Source: Bifidobacterium sp. 7101 (lineage in GTDB: Bacteria > Actinomycetota > Actinomycetes > Actinomycetales > Bifidobacteriaceae). From it: a stretch of DNA of 64,000 bases. Below the pieces are notes generated by a model. It was given only the letters and a program-made list of their open reading frames with translations, had not been told where the DNA came from and did not search any database. Both the position numbers and the translations under genes were made by a program. Position 1 is the stretch's first letter. Every line of letters starts with the position of its first letter. Shown here one piece after another: positions 1 to 9,508 of the stretch. Location of the stretch: the NCBI RefSeq assembly GCF_000499285.1, contig NZ_AWUN01000001.1, positions 372,001 to 436,000 of the forward strand, written 5' to 3'.

Positions 1-2967
1 ACGCTGCCCCACCCAGTCCTCCACGGCGTAGGTGAACTCGTCAGTGCCATGCGAGTCGGGGTAGGCCTCATAAATCAGGTAGTCGGCACCGGCTTTGACG
101 ATTCTGCCCAGTCTGGGCGCCTGGTTGCCCAGGCCTGACAGGGTGTCGCAATCTCCGTCCGGATCAATGCCGGTCAGGGGGACGGGGATGCGCACCTTGG
201 TCCCGGCAGCCACCTGGGCCCGTAGGTCCTTGGGGGTGGGTGCGGGCTTGCTGGCGGGGTCGGAAGCGTGCACCTGGAAGGTGATGATGCCAGAGGCTGC
301 GTTGCCCAGATCGTCCCTGACCGTATAGGTGGCGGGAAAGTCCCCGGTGCGCTCGCTGGCCTGATACCTGACCGTATCCCCGGATACGAAGGCCAGTCCC
401 GCAAAGTTCTGCTGATCCGTGGTCAGCTGCTGGTCCAGGGTGATGCTGGTTCCGTCAGCGTGGGTGACCTTATCCATGACCGGAACAGTGACCAGGCCCG
501 ATGAACGGACCCCAACCGTCAGATTCGGGGCCTTGGGAGCCGAGGCTGCCCTGCTCAAGGAAGGGGGCTGCAGGACGATGGTCCCCTGAGCGCTGCCTTC
601 GGCGTTGGCGACCGTGTAGGTGATGCTCAGCGGGCGTGTAGGGATTTTTCTTGCCGACAGGTAGACCCGGCGGTGGTCCACAATGCCTACCTTGATGCCG
701 GAGTCCGGATCCACGCGCACATCGGTCAGGGCCAGCACTCCGCCCATGGGATCAAGATCGTTGTCGAGCGGATCGACGATGGCGGTCTGGTCGGCCCCCA
801 GCAGTGCCACATCGTTGACAGGAACCGGCGGCGCGGATCCGCCCTGGTCATGTTCCACCTCCAGCCTGACCAGTCCCTGGGTCTCCTGGTCACCCTGGGC
901 CACCCGATAGGGCACATAATAGGTGCCCGGGTTGGCGGCAGTGGCGGTGAAGGAAAGGTTCTCGGCGTTGACCTCCACCTGGATTCCATCAGTCTTGTCG
1001 ACCCGGATCAGGCGGAGGGGCTGAGCGGCATTGGCATGTACGCTCCTGCTCAGGTCGACGGTGACCTCTCGGCCGGGAGTGGCCTGGCGGATGACCGGAT
1101 CGACCAGCGGAGCCAGGGTGTTGACGGGTCTGACGGTGAAGTAGATGAGTCCCTGGCCGCTCATGAGCCCGTCCGAAACGGTGACTTTGACGGCCAGCCG
1201 ACCGGAGGTGGCCGACCCGGCGCTCATGGTCAGCTGCCCATCAGCCCTGGTGGACAGGGATATGCGATCGGAGTTGATCGGTTCGGCACCGACCAGGGTC
1301 AGCGGATCCCCATCGGGATCTTCGAACCCGGCCAAGGCGTTGACGGTGGTCGTAGCGCCCTGCTCCACCTCATATTCGGGCGGGGTATCGTTCTGGACCG
1401 GTGCCTGATCGCCTCGGTCCATCCTGGCCGGGGCTATGTTGAGGTCGATGCCAGCCGAGGAGACCTGGCCGCGTCCGTCGGTGATGGAGTAGTTGATTCG
1501 GGCTCGGCCGACGGGTGTATCGCTGGCATCCACCTGCAGGTAGCGGCCGTTCATGACCGGGGTCAGATGCAGATTCCCCTGCGAGCTGCGCGCATCCTCG
1601 ATTCGCAGAACCGAGCAGTCGGTCTGGTGGTCGTTGCGCAGGGGATCCAGCAGGGCTCTGGAACCGGTCCGAATGCCCAGACTGTCGTCCTCGGCCTGGA
1701 TGGGTTGGGAACCTGATCGACAGGTGGCCGCGAACCGCTGGCGATTGTCGGCAGAGTCCTGGCGCTGATCGGTTTTGTCTGTGTGCTTGATTTCCATGGT
1801 CTGCCACTGCGGCCGGATCACCTTGGTGGAGGATTGTGGGTTCCAAACATCGCCGGTCAGCACATCGTTGAGGATGACCCGTCGGTGGTTGGCCCGGAAG
1901 ACCAGGTCCGAGGTGGGGCTGATGGCCTCCAGAGTGGTGGGACTTGGCTGGTTTGACTGGACTTTGGGCACGGCTGTCCCCGCTGCACACAGTCGTAGGA
2001 AATTCCGCCCGGAGGAGGCCCAGGCCGTCCAAACGCATCCGCCCGAGGAGACCGGCTGGGCGGGTTGGCCGCTGCCGCCGGTGCGTGCGGTCTCGACCTG
2101 ATTCCGGGGATGGTCAAGATTAATCAAGTGGACGCTTTCCTGATCAGTCAGGCCCACCCAAGGTCCTTGGCGGTCCATATCCACTGGAGTGGACTGGAGC
2201 TGCAGGTCTCCCCGATGCGGTATCCGGACGGATCCCTGGGGCCAGTAGAGCCGATCACCTGCCAGGAGTACAGGTCTTCCGTCGATGACGCTGAATGCGG
2301 TGGCCCGGACGGGGGCGTGGTCAGTCAGTGAGTCCAGCTCGCGGTGGGCCCGGGAGTCTGGTCCGTCGATTCTTAACACGACCCCGTCCGAGGGCCGGTA
2401 GGCGTAGACGGTTCCAGACGCATCCGCGGTGACCGCAGCCCCGGATCCCAGGGTCAGCACGGGGTCGCGGCGCTGTGGGTCCATATCTCCTGGAGAAGCG
2501 GCATGACCCACCCAGACCTTGCCGGTCCGTGCCTGGAAGAGCACCAGAGTGGGCCCGTTGACCATTCGCTGCACCCTGGCATCCGACCGGGTGGTGTCCC
2601 CCAGGGTGGCGGTGGAGGCCGCTATGGGAGCCATGCCTCCTTCACGGCCCAGGATGACCGCGTATCCGCTCTGGGCGAGGTCGAAGTGGTCCGTGCCCGT
2701 CGACAGGGCCACGTCCGCCTCGCCGATGTCGGGTTTGAACCGGGCGACCTTGCGCTCGTTCTCGGAGGCGATCCAGATGCTGCCGTCGTCCACCTGGACG
2801 GCTCGGCGGTCCACCCCATTCATGAACAAGGCGCCCAGGACGAGCAGGACCAGCGCCGTCAGCGTTACGGCCAGGATGGCGGCAGGGCTCTTGAAACGGA
2901 CGGCCAGGGTACGCCGCAGGCGCAGCCCGGTCCGGCGCATCCGTAGGAAGCGTCCCTGCAAGTCCAT
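1..2967 (-). CDS. Membrane-anchored Ig-like repeat surface protein (partial, C-terminus beyond left edge)
   Basis: The minus-strand frame is open from an ATG at 2967 to the window edge (989 codons, no stop), so the protein is cut. Residues 1-28 are basic (MDLQGRFLRMRRTGLRL start) and are followed by one membrane segment at about 30-52 (AILAVTLTALVLLVLGALF). The rest should lie outside the cell. Residues about 55-380 look like a beta-propeller-type region (GSIWIASE, GTVYAYRPSDG, GKVWVGH). From about 480 onward come repeated Ig/cadherin-like domains with the signature DPDGDPLTL and FTYAVED. Such proteins in bifidobacteria typically sit beside a receptor-like Ser/Thr kinase, as here (kinase ends 186 nt upstream). 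Same-strand order suggests co-expression. Exact role is unknown; adhesion or cell-wall sensing is an inference. Confidence 0.8.
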   Translation of the reverse strand, partial: MDLQGRFLRMRRTGLRLRRTLAVRFKSPAAILAVTLTALVLLVLGALFMNGVDRRAVQVDDGSIWIASENERKVARFKPDIGEADVALSTGTDHFDLAQSGYAVILGREGGMAPIAASTATLGDTTRSDARVQRMVNGPTLVLFQARTGKVWVGHAASPGDMDPQRRDPVLTLGSGAAVTADASGTVYAYRPSDGVVLRIDGPDSRAHRELDSLTDHAPVRATAFSVIDGRPVLLAGDRLYWPQGSVRIPHRGDLQLQSTPVDMDRQGPWVGLTDQESVHLINLDHPRNQVETARTGGSGQPAQPVSSGGCVWTAWASSGRNFLRLCAAGTAVPKVQSNQPSPTTLEAISPTSDLVFRANHRRVILNDVLTGDVWNPQSSTKVIRPQWQTMEIKHTDKTDQRQDSADNRQRFAATCRSGSQPIQAEDDSLGIRTGSRALLDPLRNDHQTDCSVLRIEDARSSQGNLHLTPVMNGRYLQVDASDTPVGRARINYSITDGRGQVSSAGIDLNIAPARMDRGDQAPVQNDTPPEYEVEQGATTTVNALAGFEDPDGDPLTLVGAEPINSDRISLSTRADGQLTMSAGSATSGRLAVKVTVSDGLMSGQGLIYFTVRPVNTLAPLVDPVIRQATPGREVTVDLSRSVHANAAQPLRLIRVDKTDGIQVEVNAENLSFTATAANPGTYYVPYRVAQGDQETQGLVRLEVEHDQGGSAPPVPVNDVALLGADQTAIVDPLDNDLDPMGGVLALTDVRVDPDSGIKVGIVDHRRVYLSARKIPTRPLSITYTVANAEGSAQGTIVLQPPSLSRAASAPKAPNLTVGVRSSGLVTVPVMDKVTHADGTSITLDQQLTTDQQNFAGLAFVSGDTVRYQASERTGDFPATYTVRDDLGNAASGIITFQVHASDPASKPAPTPKDLRAQVAAGTKVRIPVPLTGIDPDGDCDTLSGLGNQAPRLGRIVKAGADYLIYEAYPDSHGTDEFTYAVEDWVGQR

Positions 2968-3152
2968 AATTCCCTGGGTTCCTTTCCTGCTCTGCTGCAC
3001 GGGCCAGGATGCCTGACCTATGTCTTTGCCTTTTAATTAATCCCGGACCGCCGTCGATGCTCTCTCTGACGACTGATTTTAGCTGGTTTGCCAGGTCCTG
3101 GCGGTCTGTGAAAGTCGGGGTGGTCGAATGTGAAAATTCATCCACCGAGGGT

Positions 3153-4721
3153 TCATTGGACGGCGCAGATGATGGTGGGTTCCTGGGACATGCTCCTGTC
3201 GGCCCGCACCAGGGTGACGCTGATGCAGGTCTGGCCCCCCAGCGGACTGTCGATGCGGGCGGTCGGCTCTCGGGTCTGCACGCTGCGGCCATGGTCTCCG
3301 GCGCCGCCCTGGTCAAGGGGATGCCAAACATAGGTGTCTCCCGGTTTGGGATCGGGATTGGCCCAGGTGAAAACAGCCGTGGTGCCCTGGTAGTGGCCCT
3401 GACCCTGGGTCGGCGAGGGAACCGGTCCCTCCTGCAGATCCTGGGGGTCACTCGAATCCGTCGGGTCCGGGGACTGCACCTGTTGGGATTGGACCTGGGA
3501 GGAGCCTGTAGTCGGCTGTGAACCGCGTTCGAAATGGTTCGGCAGGCCGACAATCAGGGCGCAGACCAGGACTATGGTCAGGACGGCAGCGAGAATCAGT
3601 GCCAGCAGGATCAGACGGCGGCGGCCGCCGGGAAACCACTTGGCCTGGCTGTCTCCATGATCAGGGACCGCCTCCCTGTCTGGGCGCAGAAGTGGTTGGG
3701 AGATGGCCCCTGCCTCGGTCCAGGGGTGGCCGGACTCCTTATTCTCTGGTCGATTTTCTCCTCGGCCTGCGATGGCCCCGGTCTGGGCTTGTGAGCGTGC
3801 ATCCGCCGTGGGGTAGGGATCGATTCCCTCGCCGATGAAGGGCGTTGCATGCCCGTAGAGCTCCTGCTGGACCTCCTGGAGGGCGCGGCCGAACTCCAGC
3901 GCCGAGTAGTAGCGGTCGTCCCGGTCATGGGCCATGGCCTTCTCCAGGACGGCGGCCAGCACAGGGGAGGCCTCGCCCATGTGCAGAACCGGGGTCTCCG
4001 CTGTCAGGATCAGCTGGGCCAGGTGATCCTCATCCCGGGCCCGGTAGGCGTACTCGTAGGGGGAGCGGCCGGCCAGCATGCCGAAGAGCGAGGCTCCCAG
4101 GGAGTAGATGTCGCTTGCCTCGGATCCTCCTGAGCGGTTCTCCAGGACCTCTGGGGCCGCCCAGGGTATGGAAAGCCCGCCGGCCCGTTCGCCTCCATAG
4201 ATGCCCGAGGAGATGCCGAAGTCGGCCAGGACGGGCAGACCCTGGTCGGTGATCAGGAAGTTGCTGGGTTTGACGTCCCGGTGCAGGATCCCCCGTTCAT
4301 GGGCGCAGTAGAGGGCCGAGGCCATGCGTACTCCCAGGTCCAGCACGCCTTGCTGGCCCATGCCCCCATTGAGCATGATGGTCTTGCAGCTGCCGCCCGG
4401 GGCGTATTCGAGTACCAGGCAATCCCGCCCGTCATCGCTGACCAGGGCCTGGTGGATGCTCAGGATGCAGGGGTGGGTGGAGAGCTTGGCCATGGTCTTG
4501 GCCTCGCGCAGAAAGAGCTGATGGGTCTGCTGATCCATGCTGCCTTGGAGGGCCACTTTGACCGCCACTGGTCGGTTGAGCCCCTCCTGTTCGTACAGGT
4601 AGACGGCGGCGGTGCCTCCCAGGTCCAAGGGGCGCATAAGCCGCAGCCCGGGCAGCACTGGCGCATCGTCCATGGATGGAACCGCACCTGGGTGTCGGGC
4701 CTGGGAACCATTCTGCTGCAA
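3153..4721 (-). CDS. Receptor-type serine/threonine protein kinase
   Basis: A 522-residue Hanks-type kinase. The N-terminal catalytic domain shows a Gly-loop variant (DLGGTAAVY, 33-41), the ATP lysine in VAVK (K55), the catalytic loop HRDVKPSN (147-154), DFG (167-169) and APE (189-191). After a Pro/Ser-rich linker there is one membrane helix (about 372-395, LILLALILAAVLTIVL), then an extracellular tail with a fibronectin/Ig-like look (FTWANPDPKPGDTYVW). The start is TTG at 4721, chosen because AGGAGG lies 9 nt upstream; an internal ATG at residue 17 is the alternative. It phosphorylates Ser/Thr at the inner membrane; the substrate is not evident. It precedes the Ig-repeat protein on the same strand. 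A decayed relative of this kinase is found at 17640-17890. Confidence 0.9.
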   Translation of the reverse strand: MQQNGSQARHPGAVPSMDDAPVLPGLRLMRPLDLGGTAAVYLYEQEGLNRPVAVKVALQGSMDQQTHQLFLREAKTMAKLSTHPCILSIHQALVSDDGRDCLVLEYAPGGSCKTIMLNGGMGQQGVLDLGVRMASALYCAHERGILHRDVKPSNFLITDQGLPVLADFGISSGIYGGERAGGLSIPWAAPEVLENRSGGSEASDIYSLGASLFGMLAGRSPYEYAYRARDEDHLAQLILTAETPVLHMGEASPVLAAVLEKAMAHDRDDRYYSALEFGRALQEVQQELYGHATPFIGEGIDPYPTADARSQAQTGAIAGRGENRPENKESGHPWTEAGAISQPLLRPDREAVPDHGDSQAKWFPGGRRRLILLALILAAVLTIVLVCALIVGLPNHFERGSQPTTGSSQVQSQQVQSPDPTDSSDPQDLQEGPVPSPTQGQGHYQGTTAVFTWANPDPKPGDTYVWHPLDQGGAGDHGRSVQTREPTARIDSPLGGQTCISVTLVRADRSMSQEPTIICAVQ

Positions 4722-4852
4722 GGGACATCACCTCCTAAGGACTGCCTGAGAACTGCTATCCACGATAACAGCACGACGCTCCCGATCAGGCATCCTTTCA
4801 ACCTCTCGCGGACAGTCCCGGACCAGCGGGTTCCGGACCCTGTAGATGGACC

Positions 4853-7800
4853 ATGCCGGACCCTATTCTTGTAGCTATGAGCAAGCAGCCACCGGTGGAT
4901 CCGCAAGAGGCCATGGAACCGGTCCGTGCCCTTATCGGCGATCGGCTCCAGAACGAGGAGGGCCGGCCCACCCGGGCCCTGGTGGTGGCTGGTCCTCCCC
5001 GCAGCGGCAAAACCAAGCTGGCTACTCAGGCCCTGCTGGCCGGTATGGAGCAGTTCGGCGACGGTGCCAGTATGGCCGTATCAGGTAGGATTGCGGCCGA
5101 CCAGGTCAGCCGTCAGGTCATTCTCAAGTGGGGCAGGTCCGACCGCACCCGACCTGTGGGCACCCTGCAAGCCCTGGCTTTTCGCCTGCTGACACGGTCC
5201 CGGCTGGTCCAGGGTGGCCGCGATCCGCTCCTGCCCAGACTGCTCAACGGTGCCGAGGAGGATGCCCTGCTCAGGCAGGTCATGACTGCTCACCTGCAGC
5301 ATGTCCAGGCCGGGGACGACTGCGCGGTCTGCCGACTCCTGGAACGCTACTTCCGCAACGGGGCGGGTTGGTCCTCCGTCCTGATCGGCGACGGGCAGGG
5401 ACGGGTCGTCGGGGTCGCCGACAGGTTCATCGCCCAGCTGCGGGACATGTTTGCACGCATGACGGAATTGGGACTGGACAGGGGGGACCGGGACCAGCTT
5501 CTTGATGCCCTGGCAGTCCAGCCCATGGACCCCGACCGCCGCGACCGCCTGGGTCTGCAGTGGCGGTTGGCCTTCGCCCTGGAGGACGAATACCGCCAGA
5601 GCATCACCGAGAGTTACCCGAATGAATTCCGTCTGGACCCCTCCATGCTTATGGTCGAAGCCTCCCGTAGCCTGGACGGGTTGGCTGATGACGACCTGCC
5701 TGACCTGCTGGTCGTGGACGACTGGCAGGACATCACCCTGGCTGGTATGGACCTGCTGCAGGGTTTGAACCAGGCCGGTTGCCGACTTCTTCTGGTGGGC
5801 AATCCCGACCAGTCGGTCCAGTCCTTCCGCGGCTCCTACCCGGAATTCTTGGCCACTCGCCTGACGGTCTTGTCCAAACCCATGCGAGGTGCCTCCGCCC
5901 CTCTTCTGGCCCGGGACTTCGCCTGTCTGGGCGCCGCCAACGTGACCCTGAAACCCCGGAGGATGGTGGCTCCGAAGGCAGCCGCAGAGCATACCGAAAG
6001 CGGCCAGGGGTCCGACCCGGCGGCTCCGGGTTCCTACGCCGATCTGGTGGCTGCCAGGGTCAGCCTGGGCATAGCCGGGGTCGAGGAGAACGATACCCCC
6101 CTGCCGACCAGACCCGGCAAGCTGCCCGCCTGGCCCGGCGCCGGACCGGTGGCGCCCCTGACCGACGGCGACAGTCTCATCCGCGACGGCAGCGTGCAGA
6201 CCAGGCTCTTCCACACCCCCGACCAGGAGGACGACGACCTGGTCTGGCAAATCAAGCATGAGTTTCTGGCCGAGAAGCGTGACTGGAACGACATGGCCGT
6301 CATCGCCCACGACAACATGACCCTGCGCACCTTGGGCCGTAAGCTGCGCGTTCAGGGTGTGCCGGTGCGCTTCTCCTCGGTGACCCGTCCGCTCAGCCAG
6401 GAGCCTGCCATCCAGGGTCTCTTCGCCCTGGTCGAGCTAGCCCAGTCGGTACTGGATCCCACTACCGCCGGAAGCGACCCGGACGATCCGGTCCAGGTGG
6501 CCGCCTGGATTCGTTCGCGCCTGCGCACCCTGATGGCCGGCCCCCTCTTCCGGGTTCCCGCAACTGCCGCTCGTGCAGAGCGTCCCGTCAGGATGGAACG
6601 CCTGGAGTCCATCATGGAGACCATGGCCGCCTTGGCCCCCCTGTCCGGTCAGCAGGGGAGCGATCCGGACACATCAGGCACTTTGAATGATTTGCCGCTC
6701 CTGGGACAGGCCTGGCAGACCTGGGTTAAGGACCTGGCCGAGCGGCGGGCTCAGCGGGTTCATTCATCCGGCATCAGCGTTGACGACTCCCTGTTGACCG
6801 GGCACGATTCCCCCGAGCCAGGGGGCGGGCCTGGTCCCTTCTCCACTGCCTCGGCCCCCGATCAACCGGTGGATCTGGGAGACCGGGATGCTCAGCGGCC
6901 AGCCATTCTTTCTGTCCAAGCCCTGGAGACCCTGCTGGTTCTGGACCCGGATGACCGATCCTCGGGAATCATCCTGGAGACCATGACCGCCATCGCCGGA
7001 GGCCGCCGGGAGGATCCTGACGTTCAGGTCCTGGACAAGGCCCTGCAGGTTCTGCATCTGACAGCCAGCCGCATCAGCGTCCTTGAGGACCGTCAGCCCC
7101 AATATGTGCTCTGGGAGGCCTGGCGGAGCCTGGATCTTGCCGACGACTGGCAGCGAAGGGCCTTGATGGCCACCCAGGAGGGGGAGGAGGCCAACGACCG
7201 TCTGGACGCGCTCATGCGGCTCTTCCAGTACGCGGCCGGCTCCCGTCGTTTCCCCACGGTCGAGGCTTTCATGGACCAGGTGCGCACCATGCAGATCGAG
7301 GCCGACTCCCTGGCGCGGATCGGGCCCATCGAGCACGCCGTCACTCTGACCACACCCGCCGGCGCTGCTGCTCTGGCCACCGACTGGCCCCTGGTCTGGC
7401 TGCCCGCTGTCCAGGACGGTGTCTGGCCCAATCTGATTCCCCGCGACACCATGTTCGGAGCCGAGGAGCTGGCCGACCTGGTCCTGCACGACCGCATTGG
7501 TGACCCCCTGGCGGACACGCTCAGCCACGATCCTGCCCTGCGCTCCATCCTTTACGCCGAGAAGAAGGGTTTTCTGGAGGCGCTGACCCGGGCCCGAACC
7601 CAGGTGCGCATCAGTGCGGTCTGGAACGATGACCTGGTTCCTTCAGACTTTCTCTACGGCTACCTGCCCGAACGCTATCCACGCACCGCCGATATGAGTC
7701 AGGCCGAGTTCAGCATGGTCGGCGCTGGCTCAGGCGGCAGTGAGCGCTATGGGGGACTGGAGGTGTCTCCTAGGGGCCTGACTGCGGCCGCCCGATCCAT

Positions 7801-9508
7801 CCTGGCTGTTCAGGCGTTGCTTCCGCAGGACCAGGTCGACCGTGACCGAGTGGACGATGCCGTGCAAACCTTGCGTTTGCTGGCCGACCAGGGCCAGGAC
7901 TCGGCCGATCCACGGCATTGGCCTTTCCTCTACAACAATGATGACAAGAATGATGAGGATGGTGTTGCCGAGCCGACATTGGATCAGCATGTCCCAGACG
8001 GGCAGTCCACGGTTGGGCCGGCCTTGGATCGGCATGCCCCAGATAAACAGTCCGCAGTTGGCCAAGTCCCGGATAAAGAGGTTTCGGTTGAACAGGCTGC
8101 CGTGTCAAGGGCTGTGACCGCTGCCGCGGGCGTCGCATCGGTTACTGAAAGAGACCATGTTTCCCGGCCTGCGCCTGCTTCCGTCAATCAAGCCGGGCAG
8201 GCAGATCGAATACAAAACGGTGACCGGGGTCATGAGCACCGCCATGAACACCGATCCGACCGCCAGGTGGTTTTGCTCTCGCCCTCGGCGGTCGATGCCA
8301 TCTGGAACTGCCCCCTGGAGTGGGCCCTGGGCGATCAGTTCTCCGGCCCATCCCCATCCAGGGTGCCCACGGAGTTCGGCTCACTGATACACAAGGTGGC
8401 TAGCGAGGGTACAGCCCAGGGTTTGGACCGTCCCGGCCAAGGCGATCCTGATGCCCGCCAGCAGCAGGTGCGGGATGCGCTTCTGGGCATCTACCAGGAT
8501 CTGGCTCCCCAGGAACAACGCCTGCGGGACCCAGACGAGCTCTATGACCAGCGCGGCCGCAGCAGCCGGGTGGAGTCCATCCTGGACAACCTGGCCTCTT
8601 ATTTCGTCCGCTCCTCGGATTCCGAATACGGCCTGGATGGCAAGAGCCCGGTACCGGTCGGTGATCTGCTGGGTGTGCAGAGCGAGCGATCCTTCGATGT
8701 CAGCCTGTCCATGGAGGACCTGGTCCCTCTTTGGAAGGCCACTTTCCCTGACAAGCCCTTGGATGCCGACGGGCTCTTCGCCCTGATGTCCGGCCTGGTC
8801 GACGGCTTCCCTTCAGCCCTGGATGCCAGGACCACGGTCAGGCTGACCGGCCGCATAGACCGTCTGGAGGTCAGGTCCCTGCCCGAGGGCATCCGTCTGC
8901 GGCTGGTGGACTACAAGACCGGCAGGGTCCCCTATACCCAGGGAAAGCTCTTCAACGATCTGCAGCTGGTCTGTTATCAGCTGGGCCTGGCCTTCCCGCC
9001 CACACCCGGCAGCAGCCCGGAGGTGGGGGCTGCCTGGAGCCTGCCCCAGGCTCCCGATCTGGACAGGACCGAGGGGATGAAGCTGAGTCAGTCCCTGCTT
9101 TTGCAGCTGCAGGCCCCGCCCAAGGATGTGCAGACGGGGCTGCGCCGGGAGGAGATGGCCTACCAGCCGCCACTGTTCGAGCGTGACAGGCTGGTCACTG
9201 TCGCTCAGCCCAGAACCGGCATGCCCTCCCCGCTCAAGTCCAAGGCCGAGCCTGCGGACCTGCCGGATCAAGTTCCGCCCGGGGTGGATGCGGACCTGTG
9301 GGCCATGGTCCGAGCCTCCAGAGTCTCCTCCCAGGCTGTATGGGGGCTGACCATGATAGCCAGGGTCTTCTTCGCTGCCGGGGTCAAGCTGACGGCTGGC
9401 CGGGATGATGCGGTCTTTGACCCTGCCCGTTGCCATCGGGCCAGCAATGGCCAGGAATGTCAGGCATGGCAATTGGTGGCGCCCAATCTACTGGAGGATC
9501 AGGAATGA
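4853..9508 (+). CDS. adnA: AdnA-like helicase-nuclease subunit
   Basis: A 1551-residue UvrD-like superfamily 1 helicase fused to a C-terminal RecB-type nuclease, one half of the actinobacterial AdnAB complex that resects DNA double-strand ends. The Walker A is atypical (GPPRSGKT, 47-54). Walker B reads VVDDWQD (about 285), where canonical UvrD has DEYQD, fitting a weakened motor in this subunit. The nuclease carries GSLIHKVA (about 1177), LTGRIDRLE and VDYKTG (about 1352), then LQLVCYQL, so the catalytic Asp and Lys are present. Between motor and nuclease (nt about 7960-8230) lies a low-complexity linker with degenerate PDKQSAVGQ-like repeats. It overlaps adnB by 4 nt. The ATG at 4853 has a weak ribosome site; the ATG at 4877 lies 7 nt after TATTCT and may be a leaderless start. 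Confidence 0.88.
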   Translation: MPDPILVAMSKQPPVDPQEAMEPVRALIGDRLQNEEGRPTRALVVAGPPRSGKTKLATQALLAGMEQFGDGASMAVSGRIAADQVSRQVILKWGRSDRTRPVGTLQALAFRLLTRSRLVQGGRDPLLPRLLNGAEEDALLRQVMTAHLQHVQAGDDCAVCRLLERYFRNGAGWSSVLIGDGQGRVVGVADRFIAQLRDMFARMTELGLDRGDRDQLLDALAVQPMDPDRRDRLGLQWRLAFALEDEYRQSITESYPNEFRLDPSMLMVEASRSLDGLADDDLPDLLVVDDWQDITLAGMDLLQGLNQAGCRLLLVGNPDQSVQSFRGSYPEFLATRLTVLSKPMRGASAPLLARDFACLGAANVTLKPRRMVAPKAAAEHTESGQGSDPAAPGSYADLVAARVSLGIAGVEENDTPLPTRPGKLPAWPGAGPVAPLTDGDSLIRDGSVQTRLFHTPDQEDDDLVWQIKHEFLAEKRDWNDMAVIAHDNMTLRTLGRKLRVQGVPVRFSSVTRPLSQEPAIQGLFALVELAQSVLDPTTAGSDPDDPVQVAAWIRSRLRTLMAGPLFRVPATAARAERPVRMERLESIMETMAALAPLSGQQGSDPDTSGTLNDLPLLGQAWQTWVKDLAERRAQRVHSSGISVDDSLLTGHDSPEPGGGPGPFSTASAPDQPVDLGDRDAQRPAILSVQALETLLVLDPDDRSSGIILETMTAIAGGRREDPDVQVLDKALQVLHLTASRISVLEDRQPQYVLWEAWRSLDLADDWQRRALMATQEGEEANDRLDALMRLFQYAAGSRRFPTVEAFMDQVRTMQIEADSLARIGPIEHAVTLTTPAGAAALATDWPLVWLPAVQDGVWPNLIPRDTMFGAEELADLVLHDRIGDPLADTLSHDPALRSILYAEKKGFLEALTRARTQVRISAVWNDDLVPSDFLYGYLPERYPRTADMSQAEFSMVGAGSGGSERYGGLEVSPRGLTAAARSILAVQALLPQDQVDRDRVDDAVQTLRLLADQGQDSADPRHWPFLYNNDDKNDEDGVAEPTLDQHVPDGQSTVGPALDRHAPDKQSAVGQVPDKEVSVEQAAVSRAVTAAAGVASVTERDHVSRPAPASVNQAGQADRIQNGDRGHEHRHEHRSDRQVVLLSPSAVDAIWNCPLEWALGDQFSGPSPSRVPTEFGSLIHKVASEGTAQGLDRPGQGDPDARQQQVRDALLGIYQDLAPQEQRLRDPDELYDQRGRSSRVESILDNLASYFVRSSDSEYGLDGKSPVPVGDLLGVQSERSFDVSLSMEDLVPLWKATFPDKPLDADGLFALMSGLVDGFPSALDARTTVRLTGRIDRLEVRSLPEGIRLRLVDYKTGRVPYTQGKLFNDLQLVCYQLGLAFPPTPGSSPEVGAAWSLPQAPDLDRTEGMKLSQSLLLQLQAPPKDVQTGLRREEMAYQPPLFERDRLVTVAQPRTGMPSPLKSKAEPADLPDQVPPGVDADLWAMVRASRVSSQAVWGLTMIARVFFAAGVKLTAGRDDAVFDPARCHRASNGQECQAWQLVAPNLLEDQE

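Noticed and set aside
673-1716. Long plus-strand frame of 347 codons
   Set aside because: It is antisense to the Ig-repeat gene, whose minus-strand frame gives coherent domains through the whole stretch and to the window edge.
7920-8120. Repeat-like stretch considered as a CRISPR array
   Set aside because: The repeats are short, degenerate and in coding frame within AdnA, with no regular spacers; no CRISPR array or cas gene was seen in the window.
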